Source: Bedellia somnulentella | Taxonomy: Eukaryota; Arthropoda; Insecta; Lepidoptera; Bedelliidae | Assembly (NCBI GenBank): GCA_963576735.1 | Contig: OY755181.1 | Location: forward strand, 2,480,001-2,544,000 | DNA length: 64,000 bases | Direction of reading: 5' to 3' | Shown here: positions 31,561 to 43,807 of the stretch, piece after piece | Layout: each line of letters starts with the position of its first letter | Position numbering within the stretch: the stretch's first letter is position 1 | Notes under the pieces: model-generated | Told to the model about the DNA's origin: nothing | Seen by the model: only the letters and a program-made list of their open reading frames with translations | Database searches by the model: none | Program-made: the position numbers and the translations under genes

Positions 31561-32365
31561 ACTTATATCGGACCCTGTAAACATAATAAACATAGTCATC
31601 ACTCTAATAAAAATAAATACGTTGAGTGTTTAAACTACTTTTAAAAAAATTAAATCTTTTTGTTCATGAAAACCTCATGTGGGGATTATTACTAATAAAT
31701 CCATACTAATATTATAAATGGGAAAGTGAGTTTGTTTGTTTGTTTGTTCCGCTTTCACGCCGTAAATACTGAACCGATTGCTTTGAAATTTTTCAGACGT
31801 GTAGTTAGAAGTCTAAATTAAATAATAGGGTACTTTTTATCACGGAAAAAATATATTCCCACGGGAAATCAAAAATATTGTTTGCTTACTAAATGCATTG
31901 GAGATGGCGCTGTGTATCGTTTAAAACAACGTAAAATATTGTAAACTAATATAAAAATCAAAATTTAGAAGCTTAATGGTACGGTAATGCATCCCCGAAA
32001 ATAAGGAACTCCCGAGCCATGATGTACTATTTTTTTATCGTATACATTTTTTTTTACATCTACTTATATTGCAAACGAATATTAACATGTAAATATAGAA
32101 ACTAAATGAAACGACGACGATTCCTTGAAACTAAGGAATCCGCAAGAGTTCTCATAGGAACATCAAAAAACCTTAACTCATATATGGCTCAAAATATTGC
32201 AGCGATTATTTTTATCATCGATGGAATTCACATCAGACACTTTGTTAATGTTCATTTTGGAAAGATGAAGGGGTTTCATCAATTTAAATGACAAATTTGT
32301 TTATCAATAGTAAGACTAATGTGAAATAAAGCGTAATAAAAATTTGACACCGCCCCGGTAACGTC

Positions 32366-32470
32366 TCCGTGGCGTAGCGGTATAACTAACTACTATGAAT
32401 ATTTAATTAGAACTATTATGAATCAATCGTCCCGGGTTCGTATCTCAGGTAATTCAAGCTTTTTGTAAAA
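32366..32470 (+). repeat. tRNA-like SINE head, interrupted
   Basis: GTCTCCGTGGCGTAGCGGTA (A-box half) and CCCGGGTTCGTATCTCAGG (B-box half) resemble SINE-D but are separated by about 50 AT-rich bases. Relic. Confidence 0.5.
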
Positions 32471-32874
32471 AAAAATTTTGTCAGCTTAAAATAACACTAT
32501 ATATAATAACAAGCACTATCCCTTCAATTTAGCGATTATTTTGGAAGGAGATCCACCACTAATCATCCCTATATTGCCGAGCAATCGCTGCAAGCTCTCC
32601 CACTATCACCAACGGTCAGTGTAGGGGGCAGCACCGGGCCGTCGCCGCAGCGCCAAACTACTATCCGTATCTGTACTTACTAGAGATATTCTCATTTCTG
32701 AACATAAAAACTTGGTATATTTGTTTCATGATTCTTATGAACAATTAAAAAGGAATTTTTGGAACTCATCCCCTAACGGGTTGATATAGCAAATGAAAGT
32801 TAATATAGAGTTTTTTTACATTTTATAATAAAACTTGGTGCGATTGAATTTATGAAATCCAACTATCAATCATT

Positions 32875-33075
32875 CATGAATATATGCTAACAACCATAAA
32901 TTCCATAAAAGGGTGGCCATAGCTTCGGAGATACTAATTCTTTATCCAATTTTGGAAATATATTGATAAAAGATAGGTTAATAAAGGTTGTTAGTGATGG
33001 GTCACAAACTGCATCGCCCAACAATCACTTAAAAAGCCTCAATGTCCTTTATGTCATTTACAACGCCCGCGGGAT
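32875..33075 (-). mobile_element. SINE-A, antisense, degenerate
   Basis: ATATATGCTAACAACCATAA, then GTTGTTAGTGATGGGTC, GCATCGCCCAACAATCACTT; within the Helitron. Confidence 0.65.
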
Positions 33076-33381
33076 TATAAATATAAAAAACAGAAGTTGA
33101 GACAGTGTTTCGGTATTTTGGTATTATGTAAACTGGATGCAAAAAATGAAGTCCACGCGGACGAAGTCGCGGGGCAAAAAGCTAGTAAAGAATAAATAAA
33201 GGAAAGAAAAATTCGGAGGTAGGAAACGCAAGATGAAAGAATTTCGCGCTGGCAGCCATTGACACGAAAGCTCAATTGGCAAGAGCGACGGGGGCGTATA
33301 CCCGAGGTCGCGGGTTCGATTCCTGCCTGTGTCGAAATTTTTCTTTCCTTTATTTATTCTTTATTTATTACTTTTAAAAAA

Positions 33382-33610
33382 CTTTCTCAGTCCGAGTCAA
33401 AGAGCCATAACCTCCCTGTCTGATGTAGCGGATTAGTTGCGAGATGAGAAATCCAAAGTAAACAACGCGAGTAATTGAATGAGTGCATCGAAGCCGGGCT
33501 TGGATCCGCATGTAGTCCGGTAATACACTCTTACCTCCTTGGATACTTACGCGCTTGCATCTAACAAATAAGAAAAATTAAGGGTTTATTCTATAAGAAA
33601 TATTTTTTAT
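33382..33610. other. Unique spacer before the LINE
   Basis: No gene. TTCTATAAG occurs twice at 33589 and 33610 just before the LINE start. Confidence 0.5.
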
Positions 33611-33888
33611 TCTATAAGGCTGTGTAGTGTCGGCTTAGAATAGCACTACCCCATCTCTTCCCGTGGGTGTCGTAGAAGTCGACTAAGGGACTAGGGCTTT
33701 TCCATCTTCGCCCTTACACCAATCCAAGGTCTGCCGCGCCGAGGGATGCATGGCCAGGGGTGAGCCTGGTCGTTAGCGTGCCGCCGTCCCGGAGCTTGGT
33801 GCACTCCGGGTACTAAATAACCTTACCTAGTCAAGCGGGGCTCTGGCTAGGCGGACAGTTTACTTCCCTTGCTTCTCGTGGGTCCAAT

Positions 33889-35458
33889 ATGTGTTCGAAC
33901 TATAATAAACACGGAGGCGGCGATGTAGCTCGCCACTCATCACGCCATGGTTTCTCACGGGGCGAAAAGTGGGCTAAAGAGACCCGCTTCAGTACGATGA
34001 ATGTATGTGGAGGAATGTTTGAAAAATTAGATGAAGTATGTATGATTATGAATGAAAGAAAACTGGATTTTCTATGTTTAAATGAGACGAAGCGTAAGGG
34101 AAAGGAAGTTTCACAACTTGGCAACATCACAGCAATCTGGTCTGGAGTCGCTGACAATGACCGAGCTAGCCAAGGAGTGGGACTTCTGATATCTGAAAGG
34201 ATGGCTCAGTGTATGAAAGATTACGAATGTGTGAGTCCAAGGCTCCTGTGGATTAAGGTGAAATTGGGACTAGTCCGGATGCGCATAATTTGCGTTTATG
34301 CTCCGGACATGTCTAAATCCCTATCCGAGAGGGAGGAGTTTTGGAATCTGTTAGACGATGTTGTGAATGGGTGTGATCAGAATGAGAGACTTATAATGTT
34401 AGGAGATTTTAATGGCTGGGTTGGTGTTTCACGCAACGGTTGCGAAAGAGTTTTAGGAAAGTTTGGCGATCAAAGGATGAATGAGAATGGTGAGAAATTG
34501 ATTGAGGTATGTTTGGAGAGGAATCTTTGTGTTACAAACACGTTGTTTAAACACAAAGATATCCATATGTATACAAGACAGAGGGGAAGCGAGAGAAGTA
34601 TGATTGATTTTGTGATAGTTGATGAAAGGCTGAGAGCAAAGGTTGTTGACACCAGGGTCTATAGGGGCACGAACGTTGGCACAGATCACTTTCTCGTTAT
34701 ATCACGATTAAGGGGTCTGTGTACGCGTTGGCGTCACAGGCCTAAAGTGTCAACAACGGATTTTGCGAGAATAAAAGTGGAAAAACTGCAAGAAGATGAA
34801 AATATCAGAGATGAATACGTGAGGAAATTGGATGATAGACTAAGTTGCGTGGAGATGAAGGATGAAATGGAAATAGAAGAGGTATGGGATGTGCTCAAAT
34901 CGACGATGGTTGAATGTGCGACGGAAGTTTGTGGAGTGTGTAAAAGGTCAAATAGACCACCAACAAGTTGGTGGGATAAAGTTGTGAAAGGGGCGGTTGG
35001 AGATAAGAAGAAAGCGTGGTTAGATTTACTAGCGATTAAAGCTAGTAAACGGATGGATGCGAGTGTAACTGACGATGTAGTGCAGAAAAGTGACGATGAA
35101 TATAAGAGAGTTAAGAATGAGGTGAAGAAAAAAATAGAAAAGAAAAAGCGGGATTTGCAAGAGTGGTGTGAGAGGAAACTTTCTGATAATTTCCGGAATA
35201 ACCAAAAGTTATTCTGGAAGTATATCCGGAAGGAAAAGGGAGTTTCCCAAAACACGAGAGTGAGTGTAATAAGAGATGAACAGGGTGAATTGGCGACGGA
35301 TGAAAGTAGCATGAAACGGGTATGGAAGAATTATTTTGAGGGACTGTTTGAAAAAGAGGATGCATCCATTTCTCCGCCAATCGACAGTAATGTTGATTGG
35401 AACGAAGAGATGGGTGATTTCAGTGAAAGTGAGATTAGTATGGAAGAAATAATGAAAG
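33889..35458 (+). pseudogene. RTE ORF, N-terminal part: APE-type endonuclease
   Basis: First 523 codons of an RTE polyprotein. Residues about 30-285 form an endonuclease/exonuclease/phosphatase (APE-like) domain that nicks target DNA: LCLNETKRKG (metal-binding Glu), GDFNGWVG (Asp/Asn), IDFVIVD and GTDHFLV (catalytic Asp-His). A lysine-rich linker follows (about residues 380-440). I use the ATG at 33889; upstream is the 5' UTR. The frame has no stop before the BEL insertion at 35459; beyond it a chimeric tail runs into the LTR until 35550. The RT half resumes in phase at 42276, so only BEL breaks the gene. Confidence 0.9.
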
Positions 35459-35553
35459 TGTTAAGCCGTAGTCCTCCAGGTATTCATTATTCCTGGATAC
35501 TGAACCTCCCGGACCCCTGGACGTCGGCACCTTACCAGCTCTACGAGTAATCA
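35459..35553 (+). repeat. 5' LTR of BEL/Pao, internally deleted (95 bp)
   Basis: The first 10 bases (TGTTAAGCCG) and the last about 72 bases match the 3' LTR; between them about 400 bases are replaced by some 15 unrelated ones. Promoter sequence is probably lost with the deletion. Confidence 0.88.
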
Positions 35554-35570
35554 TTTGGCGCCCAACGTAA
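35554..35570 (+). promoter_or_regulatory. Putative primer-binding site
   Basis: TTTGGCGCCCAACGTAA directly follows the LTR. TGGCGCCCAACG is a common tRNA-3'-end complement in LTR retrotransposons; I do not assign the tRNA. Confidence 0.75.
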
Positions 35571-35997
35571 AAAGGAAGAAAAGTAAATACCTGAGAGAAA
35601 ATAGCTGGAATCCTGCTGAGACTACGTCGTTTTTTTTTTGAGACCGAAAAACCACCGAAGGAGAAGATTGAGAAGCTACCAGGATTGTGAGAGGGCTAAG
35701 TATCGGCCTGAAATCGTGAGTTGGTTGTTTTTTCCTATCTTTCCTCATTCCTTTAGGGTTAACTCTGTCTGGGAGGTTATGTTGTATTTGTAATTGAATT
35801 CCTCTTTATTTCGTTAAAATCTCGTTTAGACCGCTTATGTTTATCGCTGTGTTCATTTAAACCGTGTTTATTGTCATTTTATTGCTATACCGTTCTAAAA
35901 TTTATACCGTTACCCGTTAAAAAGAGGAAGGCGTCGTAAACGCTTTTCGATCAGATATACTAAATATCTATCCACGAATAACGTGTCTTAGCTCGGG

Positions 35998-38900
35998 ATG
36001 AGTATCCTAAACAATAATCCCGCGGGTGAAATGTACCAAGAATGTGACGAAGAAGGTCCAACAATAGAACCTGAAGGTCACAAATTAAAAATCCTTAAAA
36101 AACAGCGATCTACTTGTAAACTGAAACTCACTTTATTTAAAAAGTGGGTCAGCACCCTTGACATGAACCGTCTGGGTGCAGACGAGTTAAGGGAAATGGG
36201 TCTCCGTAGTGAAAAGTTAGAAAAAACCTTTGAGGAGTTCGATTCCCTTCAAAGTGAAATTGAAACCTTAAGTAATAACTTAGATGAGGAATTAATTACT
36301 AGGGAATTGTATGAAAATAGTTATTATAAATTAATTTCAATAGTTAAACGATTAATTAGTCAAAATCATAACGAAACAAGTCTTCAAAGTTCGATAATTA
36401 ATGTCCAAGAACCTGTAGAATCAATTAAATACCCCGATATACCTTTACCAACCTTTAATGGGGATATTAAGGAGTGGCTAGAATTTAGAGATACATTCGA
36501 TGCTATAATTAATAAGGGAACGCTTAAGTCTATACAAAAATACAAATATTTAAGGGCGTGTTTAAAAGGAAACGCTTTAGAAGTGATAGGAGCCCTAGAT
36601 TACTCAGAAGAAAGTTATAATATCGCATGGTCATTGCTATGTGAGCGTTATAATAATAAAAAGATTTTAGTACATAACCATTTGAATGCCTTATTTAATA
36701 TCGCAGAGGTTCCCAATACAGCTAACGCCTTGAGAGGGTTAGTAGACAATATCTCAAAGCATTTAAGAACCTTGCACGGGATGAACATCCCGGTGGAACA
36801 CTGGGATATTCTTATTGTGTACTTCATCACCCCTAAGCTAGATCATAATTTAGTAAGACGGTGGGAAGAGAGAAATTGTGGGAAAACTCTGCCTAATTTA
36901 CAGGAATTCAAAAACTTCCTCCGGCAACAAGCGGATATGCTGGAAACGGTGCAGATGGGGCAATCCAATACAAGCAGTCCTAGTAATGTAGCCACCTCCA
37001 CAAAAATAAATAGTAATATAGGAAAATATACTAAGGTAATACCTACTTTTAGAGAATTTAAATGCCCACATTGTAATTTAAGTCACCATATTTCACAGTG
37101 TACTAGGTTCTTGGCTCTGGACGTAAGTGCTAGAAATAATATTGTTCGCAGACTAAAGCTGTGTATAAACTGTCTTCGAGCAGGTCACAGTGTCAGTACA
37201 TGTCGAGCGAGTGCGTGTCGACAGTGTAAAGGAAAGCACCACACAACCCTTCATGATGATACGAGAGGTAAAACTACAATGTTCACACCACCGAGTGGAG
37301 AACAGGGGTCGACTGTGATTAACACGGCGTCCCTAAAATTTAACAAAACCGTACCAATAACGAAACAAACCATTATACCTATTAACCAAATAACACCACA
37401 AAATAACCAAATTATGCCAATTAACAACCAAACCCATATTAATAACCAATCCATTCCTTTATTTAACCAAACCATACTAATGTCCACAGCCGAAATAAAA
37501 GCCAAGGACGACCATAATCGTTATATTACTCTAAAGGTTCTGCTGGATACCGGAGCGCAGTCAAACTTCATTTCACAAGGTGCGTATGACAAATTAAATA
37601 TACCGAGGTACGATATCGATATGGAAGTGATGGGCTTTAACGGAGGTTCAACTAATATCACACATTATTGTATAGTACAGATTAATTCGAGAGATAATAC
37701 GTTTAGTACAGAGTTAAAATGTCTTATTGTACCCACTTTGTGTCAATTACCAGTGCAAACAACCTGTGTCCAACAAATAAAAATTCCAAAACGTTTCAAA
37801 CTAGCAGATGAAACATTTTATAAATCATCACAGATAGATATGATTATAGGAGCTGAACTGTTCTATAATTTAATTTGTGTAGGGCAACACAAATTAGGGA
37901 CAGGTCTTCCTTTACTTCAAAAGACCAAGCTAGGTTGGGTGGTAACGGGGGCTGTAAGTCACCCTACACCTTCAAACCAAATTAATTGCAATTTTATAAT
38001 AAACAAAATTAACGAATTTTGGAACATGGATAAATTGGACAAATGTCAAATAGATAACCTAGAACTAGAAGTATGTGAATCAACATTTAAGGAGCACACT
38101 AGAAGTAGTAAGGGAAACTTTGTGGTCAAGCTTCCGTTGAAATTACCATCAACTTCCTTAGGAAATTCACATAATATCGCATATAAAAGGATGATAAGCC
38201 TTGAAAGAAAATTTCAGCGAGATTTAGAATATAAAAATCTCTACACACAATTCATGAGAGAATTCGAGGATGAAGGTAACATGGTAAGATTATCAAATAC
38301 AAATATAAAACCAATTAATTATTTACCACATCATGGAATACTTAATCTCCAAAAGGTCACCACCCCATTAAGAGTGGTGTTTGATGCATCATGCCCCACC
38401 TCTACGGGCATATCATTAAATGACATACAGTATAAAGGAGACATATTGCAAGACGACCTCATTAATATTGTTTTAAGGTTCCGTATGTATCAATATGTGG
38501 TCAACGCTGATGTTCAACGAATGTATACAAAAATTCATATTGATAAAGAGCAACAGGGACTCCAGTGTATCTTATGGCGTGAGAACCAAAAGGATAGACT
38601 GGAGACATATGTGTTAACGACATTAAGTTTTGGCCTAAGGTCAGCACCTTATATAGCAACTAGATGCCTACTAGAATTATACAACGAAAATAAACACATA
38701 TTTCCAGAGGCAGCCAACGCAATAGCCCAAGACTTTCTAATGGATGATCTCCTGTATGGCAGCGACGACAGAGAGGAGGTAGTAAAAACTGTGTCAAATA
38801 TCGACAGTATACTACAGGGAGCAGGTTTCCATCTTAGGAAGTGGAAATCCAACGAGTATGGCATCTTAGAAACCGTGAGTAAAAATAAGAACACTACACA

Positions 38901-40707
38901 GACCACACTGACTGAACTAGGAGACACAAATCATAAAATATTAGGGTTAGCATGGTCTAGTGATACAGACAATATGCTGTACACCCTCGAACAGAAGCCT
39001 GTGCCAAAGGTTTTAACTAAGAGGATAACGCTATCAAGCGCAGCCTCCATCTTTGACCCACTAGGTTTGTTAGGTCCTACTATGATAATAGCGAAATTAT
39101 TTATTAAGAAAATAGTAGAACTAAATTTAGGATGGGACGAACCATTATCTAGCGAATTGAAAACCGAGTGGGAAAAATTTATTACAGACCTTACATACAT
39201 AAATACTCTTAAAATACCTAGACATGTGAAGCAAATTAATACTCAGTATATCGAATTACATGGCTTTTCCGATAGTGCGAAAAAGGCATACGGTGCAGCC
39301 ATCTACATAAGAACTATAACTGATAATTATAAAATTTCAGTCCACCTATTATGTGCCAAGTCAAGGGTAGCGAGAAAGGAAACCATGCCCCGACTTGAGT
39401 TACAGGCCACCCATTTACTAGCAAACCTATCAGAAAAGGTAAAGAAGGCTATACGACACGAAGTTAACAATGTATATCTTTGGTCAGATTCTACCATAGC
39501 GTTAGCATGGATTAGAACCGAACCACACAAATTAAATTGTTACGTAAGCAATAGGGTTAGAGATATACAAAAAATAACAAAGAAGGAGGACTGGCACTGG
39601 GTCTGTTCGGGGGACAACCCAGCTGATCTGTTATCCAGGGGCTGTCAACCTCAAAAGTTAGTTAATAATTCACTGTGGTGGCAAGGACCACATTGGCTTA
39701 GTAAACCAATGACAGAATGGCCTAATAATACACCACCACTTCTTCAGACACCCCTACCGGAAACAAAAATTAATAAAATTTGTAACACAATCTTAGAAAA
39801 GAAAAATATTAATTTAATCGATACTATAATCTATAAATTTTCTAATGATAATAAAATAATTCGAATTTTTTCATACATACATAGATTTATTTATAATTTA
39901 AAAAATAAAAAGAAATTAACCGGTAATATTACAGTAAATGAACTCAATAATTCTTTGTATTTTATTATTAAACACATACAAAGAAATCATTTTGAAAAGG
40001 AATATCAGTTACTTACTAAAGGTAAACCAATTCCAGCACAATCAACAATAATAACATTAGATCCCTTGATGGAACAAGGTCTTATTAGAGTAGGGGGCAG
40101 ATTGAAACTATCCAACTTCACACATAGGAAAAAGCACCCAATAATCTTACCACATGACCACATTTTCACAAAAATTATCATGCACAGCTTACATGTTAGA
40201 TTACTTCACGGCGGTCCACAATCGTTGCTGTCAGCCACGCGCGAGAGGTACTGGCCGATACACGGTAAGAGCTTAGCAAATAAGATTGTTAGGGAATGCA
40301 TAACATGCTTCAGGGCCAAACCTAGTACAACTGTACCGATAATGGGCAACTTACCTAAAGAACGCGTGACACCGTCGTTACCATTTTCTGTTACAGGAAT
40401 CGATTATGCAGGACCATATAATATTCGCGATAGACGTGGACGTGGCTATAAAACCTATAAGTGTTGGATTGCCTTGTTTGTATGTTTCAGCACAAAGGCG
40501 GTACATATAGAGCTGATTTCAGGGCTTGAATCACAAGCTTTCATAGCAGCATTCAGGCGGTTCATGTCAAGACGCGGTAAACCAACTAAATTAGTAAGCG
40601 ACAACGGGACGACATTTCATGGAGCTAATAATGAAATTAAAAGTCTCTATCAATCTTTAAAAAATAACTCAGGTATTTATATGGATTTGCAAGCGATCAA
40701 GGAATAA
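35998..40707 (+). pseudogene. BEL/Pao gag-pol (integrase truncated by frameshift)
   Basis: 1,569 codons. Gag-like N-terminus with the DUF1759-type region from about residue 144 (PLPTFNGDIKEWLEFRDTF). Zinc-knuckle cysteines at about 354-417. Aspartic protease near 513 (LLDTGAQSNF). Reverse transcriptase from about 790 (VVFDAS), with active site FLMDDLLYG near 913 in place of the usual YxDD. RNase H near 1085 (HGFSDSAKKAYGAAIY). Integrase zinc-binding region near 1400-1435, and core aspartates in GIDYAG (about 1467) and SDNGTTFHG (about 1535). The frame then shifts and stops at 40707, before the catalytic glutamate. Gag and pol share one frame, as is usual for BEL/Pao. Confidence 0.92.
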
Positions 40708-40739
40708 TATGGCAATTTAACCCAGTATATACACCACAT

Positions 40740-41306
40740 ATGGGAGGTCTTTTCGAAGCTGCAATTAAATCCTGCAAACTTCATTTAAAAAGAGTTTTAG
40801 GTAATGCATTACTCACATATGAGGAGTTTTCAACAACACTTACCCAGATAGAGGGAATCCTAAATTCCCGACCTCTTTGTCCCATACCCAATTCCAATTC
40901 TGACAGTTTCCCAACCTTAACGCCAGCTCACTTCTTATTGGGCCGATCACTGACAGCCCTCCCAGACCACGACCTGACTGATGTACCAGAATCGAAGTTA
41001 ACACTGTTTCGTCAACTCCAACAGATGTACCAGAGCTTCTGGCGGCGGTGGTCCAGCGAATACATTGGCCTAATGCAACAGCGGCTAAAGTGGCGCAGTT
41101 CCAAGGGTCCAGCTTTGAAACCCGGGACCATCGTGCTGATCAAGGACAGCAGGGCACCGCCGTGTCAGTGGCGCCTGGGGAAGATCGAGCAAGCTCACCT
41201 CGGGGCGGATGACGTCGGTCGAGTGGCTACAATTAAAACAGCCAACGGACTTATAAAGCGGGCATTCAACAATATATGTCCGTTACCACTACCATCACAA
41301 ATGTAA
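40740..41306 (+). pseudogene. BEL/Pao integrase C-terminus, displaced frame
   Basis: 188 codons continuing the integrase in another frame: GGLFEAAIKS holds the catalytic glutamate, LNSRPLCPI follows, and the tail (KPGTIVLIKDSRAPPCQWRL) is the DUF5641 domain typical of BEL/Pao integrases. The shift lies in the last few codons before 40707. It is not at a gag-pol boundary, so decay is more likely than programmed frameshifting. Confidence 0.9.
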
Positions 41307-41788
41307 ATTTGGGAAGTTGAATGCAGACGTCCAGGGTTCGGGAGATCAGAAAGGGCAATCCAAAGAACGCCACACTATTTGAGCCCTTACACCGAGACCA
41401 TACTTGAATTAAATTACTGAACTCAATTAGCGGAAACTAGCAGTAAATTATTACCGAAGATTACTAAGTAATACTGAAGTTTAAGAAGCCAAAAAATTAC
41501 CAGAATATATAACATTAAAGATTTATCCGTTCCAAGCTGATCATTAGACACAACGCCGACGAAGAAATCCCAAGGCCGGAAGTCCAGATGAAGAAAGAAA
41601 ACATTTAGAATTAGTTAGATATAAGTTATGTTCCGTTTTTAATCAATTTATGTTTACCAATAAATCTTTATTATTCCTGTGTTTTAATTCAAAGTTAGAT
41701 TAGTAAGTATAGGCTTGTCAGTTAGGTAGGCCAGGGTCATATATGTTACTTCACCATACCAAAAATACACTGCCTTTTGTGGGGAACA
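41307..41788 (+). other. BEL/Pao 3' non-coding region
   Basis: No frame of note and no env. It ends CCTTTTGTGGGGAACA next to the LTR, where GTGGGG could serve as a short polypurine tract for plus-strand priming. Confidence 0.6.
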
Positions 41789-42270
41789 TGTTAAGCCGCA
41801 CTATCATAACATAGTGCTGCGCCTTTCCCAAAGGGTTGGTTAAGAATATAATTAAAAGGACTGTATTTTATAGGTGGCGACATCTGGTGTAAAAGTATGT
41901 ACATTAAAACCATCAGAGGCATATTGATATTGATATGTTAAGTTAGATTTACTATTGCTCAACAGATGTCGCTAGTAAATTACGTAATAAAGAATAGTCT
42001 CGATCAATGTAAAACAACCGTTAGGAACATTAGAACTTTCTGTTTCTTCCAGAAACATTTGAATTAATAAAGTACCGTTTTAACGGTCGATTGCTATGTA
42101 TTCTAGAAGCTCCGCTATTGTTATACAGAGGGCACTTGTAACGCCCAATTATTCAAATGAACACAACTAATACAGAATTTGAAGAGATAACAAACTAGTT
42201 TCATTATTCCTGGATACTGAACCTCCCGGACCCCTGGACGTCGGCACCTTACCAGCTCTACGAGTAATCA
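41789..42270 (+). repeat. 3' LTR of BEL/Pao (482 bp)
   Basis: TGTTAAGCCGCACTATC to ACGAGTAATCA. AATAAA signals at 41988 and 42066 are candidate polyadenylation sites. Its end matches the 5' LTR over about 72 bases. Confidence 0.9.
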
Positions 42271-42275
42271 GAAAG

Positions 42276-43807
42276 CAATGAAAAGTATGAAAGTAGGGAA
42301 GGCGGCAGGGTATGATAGGATTACTATCGAAATGCTGAGGGCTGGTAAAGGGTTGGTGGCTTCTTGGTTGTACTTCCTTTTCCAAAAATGCTGGTCGAGT
42401 GGCAAAGTTCCACGAGATTGGTGCAAGGCGGTGATTGTGCCTCTATATAAAGGAAAGGGGTCACACCAAGAGGCTAAAAACTACCGCGGCATCAGCTTAC
42501 TCAGCATTGTTGGTAAATTGTATGCAAAGGTACTGATTGAAAGAGTGATGAATGAAACTGATGAGAAAATATGGGATGTGCAAGCGGGATTTAGGAAAGG
42601 AATGGGATGTATGGATCAAATCTTCTCTCTAAGGAGCATCACCGAAAAGTTCTTAGCTAAGAACCAAAAGGTGTATTGCTCCTTCATTGATTTAGAGAAG
42701 GCGTATGATAGGGTGGTAAGAAAGTGTTTATGGGAGGTGTTATCCAAGTTCGGTTTGGGGAGTCAACTTATACGTGCATTGGTATCACTCTATGAGGATT
42801 CTAGTGCATGTGTAAGAGTAAACGGGGAAAACACTGACTGGTTCGGAATCTCTAGGGGTGTCCGACAGGGATGTGTAGCTTCTCCGTGGCTCTTCAATTT
42901 GTTCATGGATGACTGTTTGACAGAGTTGCGTGAAAGTGATTATGGACTAAGAATGGGTGGATTCATCATTAAATGCCTCTTGTATGCTGACGATCAAGTG
43001 CTACTTGCATCATCGGCAGAAGAGTTGCAAGAGATGATGAATATTGTATGTGAGTCTTTTGTAAGAAAGGGAATGAGGGTGAATGTGGATAAGACCAAAA
43101 CGATGGTTTTTGAGAGACAGGAAGATGTGACAGAATGCGTGATTGCGATTGATGGTAAGGATGTGGAACAGGTGAAGGAGTTTGTATATCTGGGAAGTTT
43201 GTTTACAAGGGATGGAAAATGTGATGAAGACATTGAAAGAAGAGTGAAAAAGGGTAATGCGGTAAATGGAGCAATGAATAGCCTAATGATCAGTCAGTCG
43301 GTGTCTGAAAAGGCCCGAATGGCTGTGCATGATGCTGTTCTTGTTCCTACGCTTATGTATGGAAGCGAATGTTGGGTGTGGCAGAAGAAGCATGAGAGCA
43401 GAGTGAATGCAGTAGAGATGAGGTCCCTCAGAAAAATTTGTAATGTTAGATTGTGTGACCGAGTGAGAAATAGTGTTATTCGTGAAAAGTGTGGTGTGAA
43501 AGATGATATTGTAAGAAAGATAGAAAAAGGAATGTTGAGATGGTTTGGGCACATAGAGAGGATGGATGCTAGAAAATTGGTAAAAGCGATCTATAGAGCT
43601 AGTGTGGATGGTAATGTTAGTAGAGGACGACCACGGAAAACACACTTGGACCAAATTGAGAGTGTGCTCAAAAAGGCTGGCGTCCGAAGTATGAAGAATA
43701 AAAGAGCATGTATGAAAAGATTGATGGATGTAAACGAAGCTAGAGAGGTTTGTCAGGATCGTACGAAGTGGCGATCGATAGTCTCTGCCTACCCCAATGG
43801 GAATTAA
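42276..43807 (+). pseudogene. RTE ORF, C-terminal part: reverse transcriptase
   Basis: Continues the ORF of 33889-35458 in phase once BEL and one TSD copy are left out (about 1,033 residues in total). RT motifs: KAAGYDRITIEML, VIVPLYKGKG, NYRGISLLS, QAGFRKGMGC, FIDLEKAYDRV (catalytic Asp), GVRQGCVASPWLF and LLYADDQVLL (the YADD active site). The C-terminus shows the RWFGHIERM motif common to RTE-like elements. The stop at 43805-43807 falls inside the conserved 3' tail. No internal stop or frameshift seen. Confidence 0.92.

Larger units (their letters stand above)
31700..33185 (+). mobile_element. Non-autonomous Helitron, 1,486 bp, exact borders
   Basis: Starts TCCATACTAATATTATAAAT at 31700 after A and ends ACGCGGACGAAGTCGCGG, AAAAAGCTAG at 33185 before T. 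It sits between A and T of a SINE-C, whose other copies give the empty site. It carries (GTTT)n and CCGTAAATACTGAACCG near the 5' end, a SINE-D-like scrap and a degenerate SINE-A. No Rep/helicase coding. Confidence 0.9.
31649..33369 (+). mobile_element. SINE-C (C2) interrupted by a Helitron
   Basis: Outer TSD ACTTTTAAAAAA at 31637-31648 and 33370-33381. SINE pieces are 31649-31699 and 33186-33369. Joined, the break point reads ACTAATAAA|TAAAGAATAAAT as in other copies. The tRNA-like domain at about 33259-33334 has an extra A in the D loop (GGCAAGAGC). Confidence 0.9.
35459..42270 (+). mobile_element. BEL/Pao LTR retrotransposon, 6.8 kb
   Basis: Inserted in the RTE ORF with 5-bp TSD GAAAG (35454-35458 and 42271-42275), the usual BEL/Pao length. 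Order: shortened 5' LTR, primer-binding site, gag-protease-RT-RNase H-integrase frame, 3' non-coding region, complete 3' LTR. LTR ends are TG...CA. No envelope-like frame. Two defects: most of the 5' LTR is missing and the integrase is frameshifted, so the copy is not autonomous. Confidence 0.93.

Noticed and set aside
34734..35312. 192-residue minus-strand frame
   Set aside because: It is the shadow of the RTE ORF on the opposite strand, low in complexity (Ser/Phe-rich), with no independent signal.
40707..40740. Programmed ribosomal frameshift in BEL/Pao
   Set aside because: The break is inside the integrase, not between gag and pol, and no slippery heptamer plus structure is apparent; decay is simpler.
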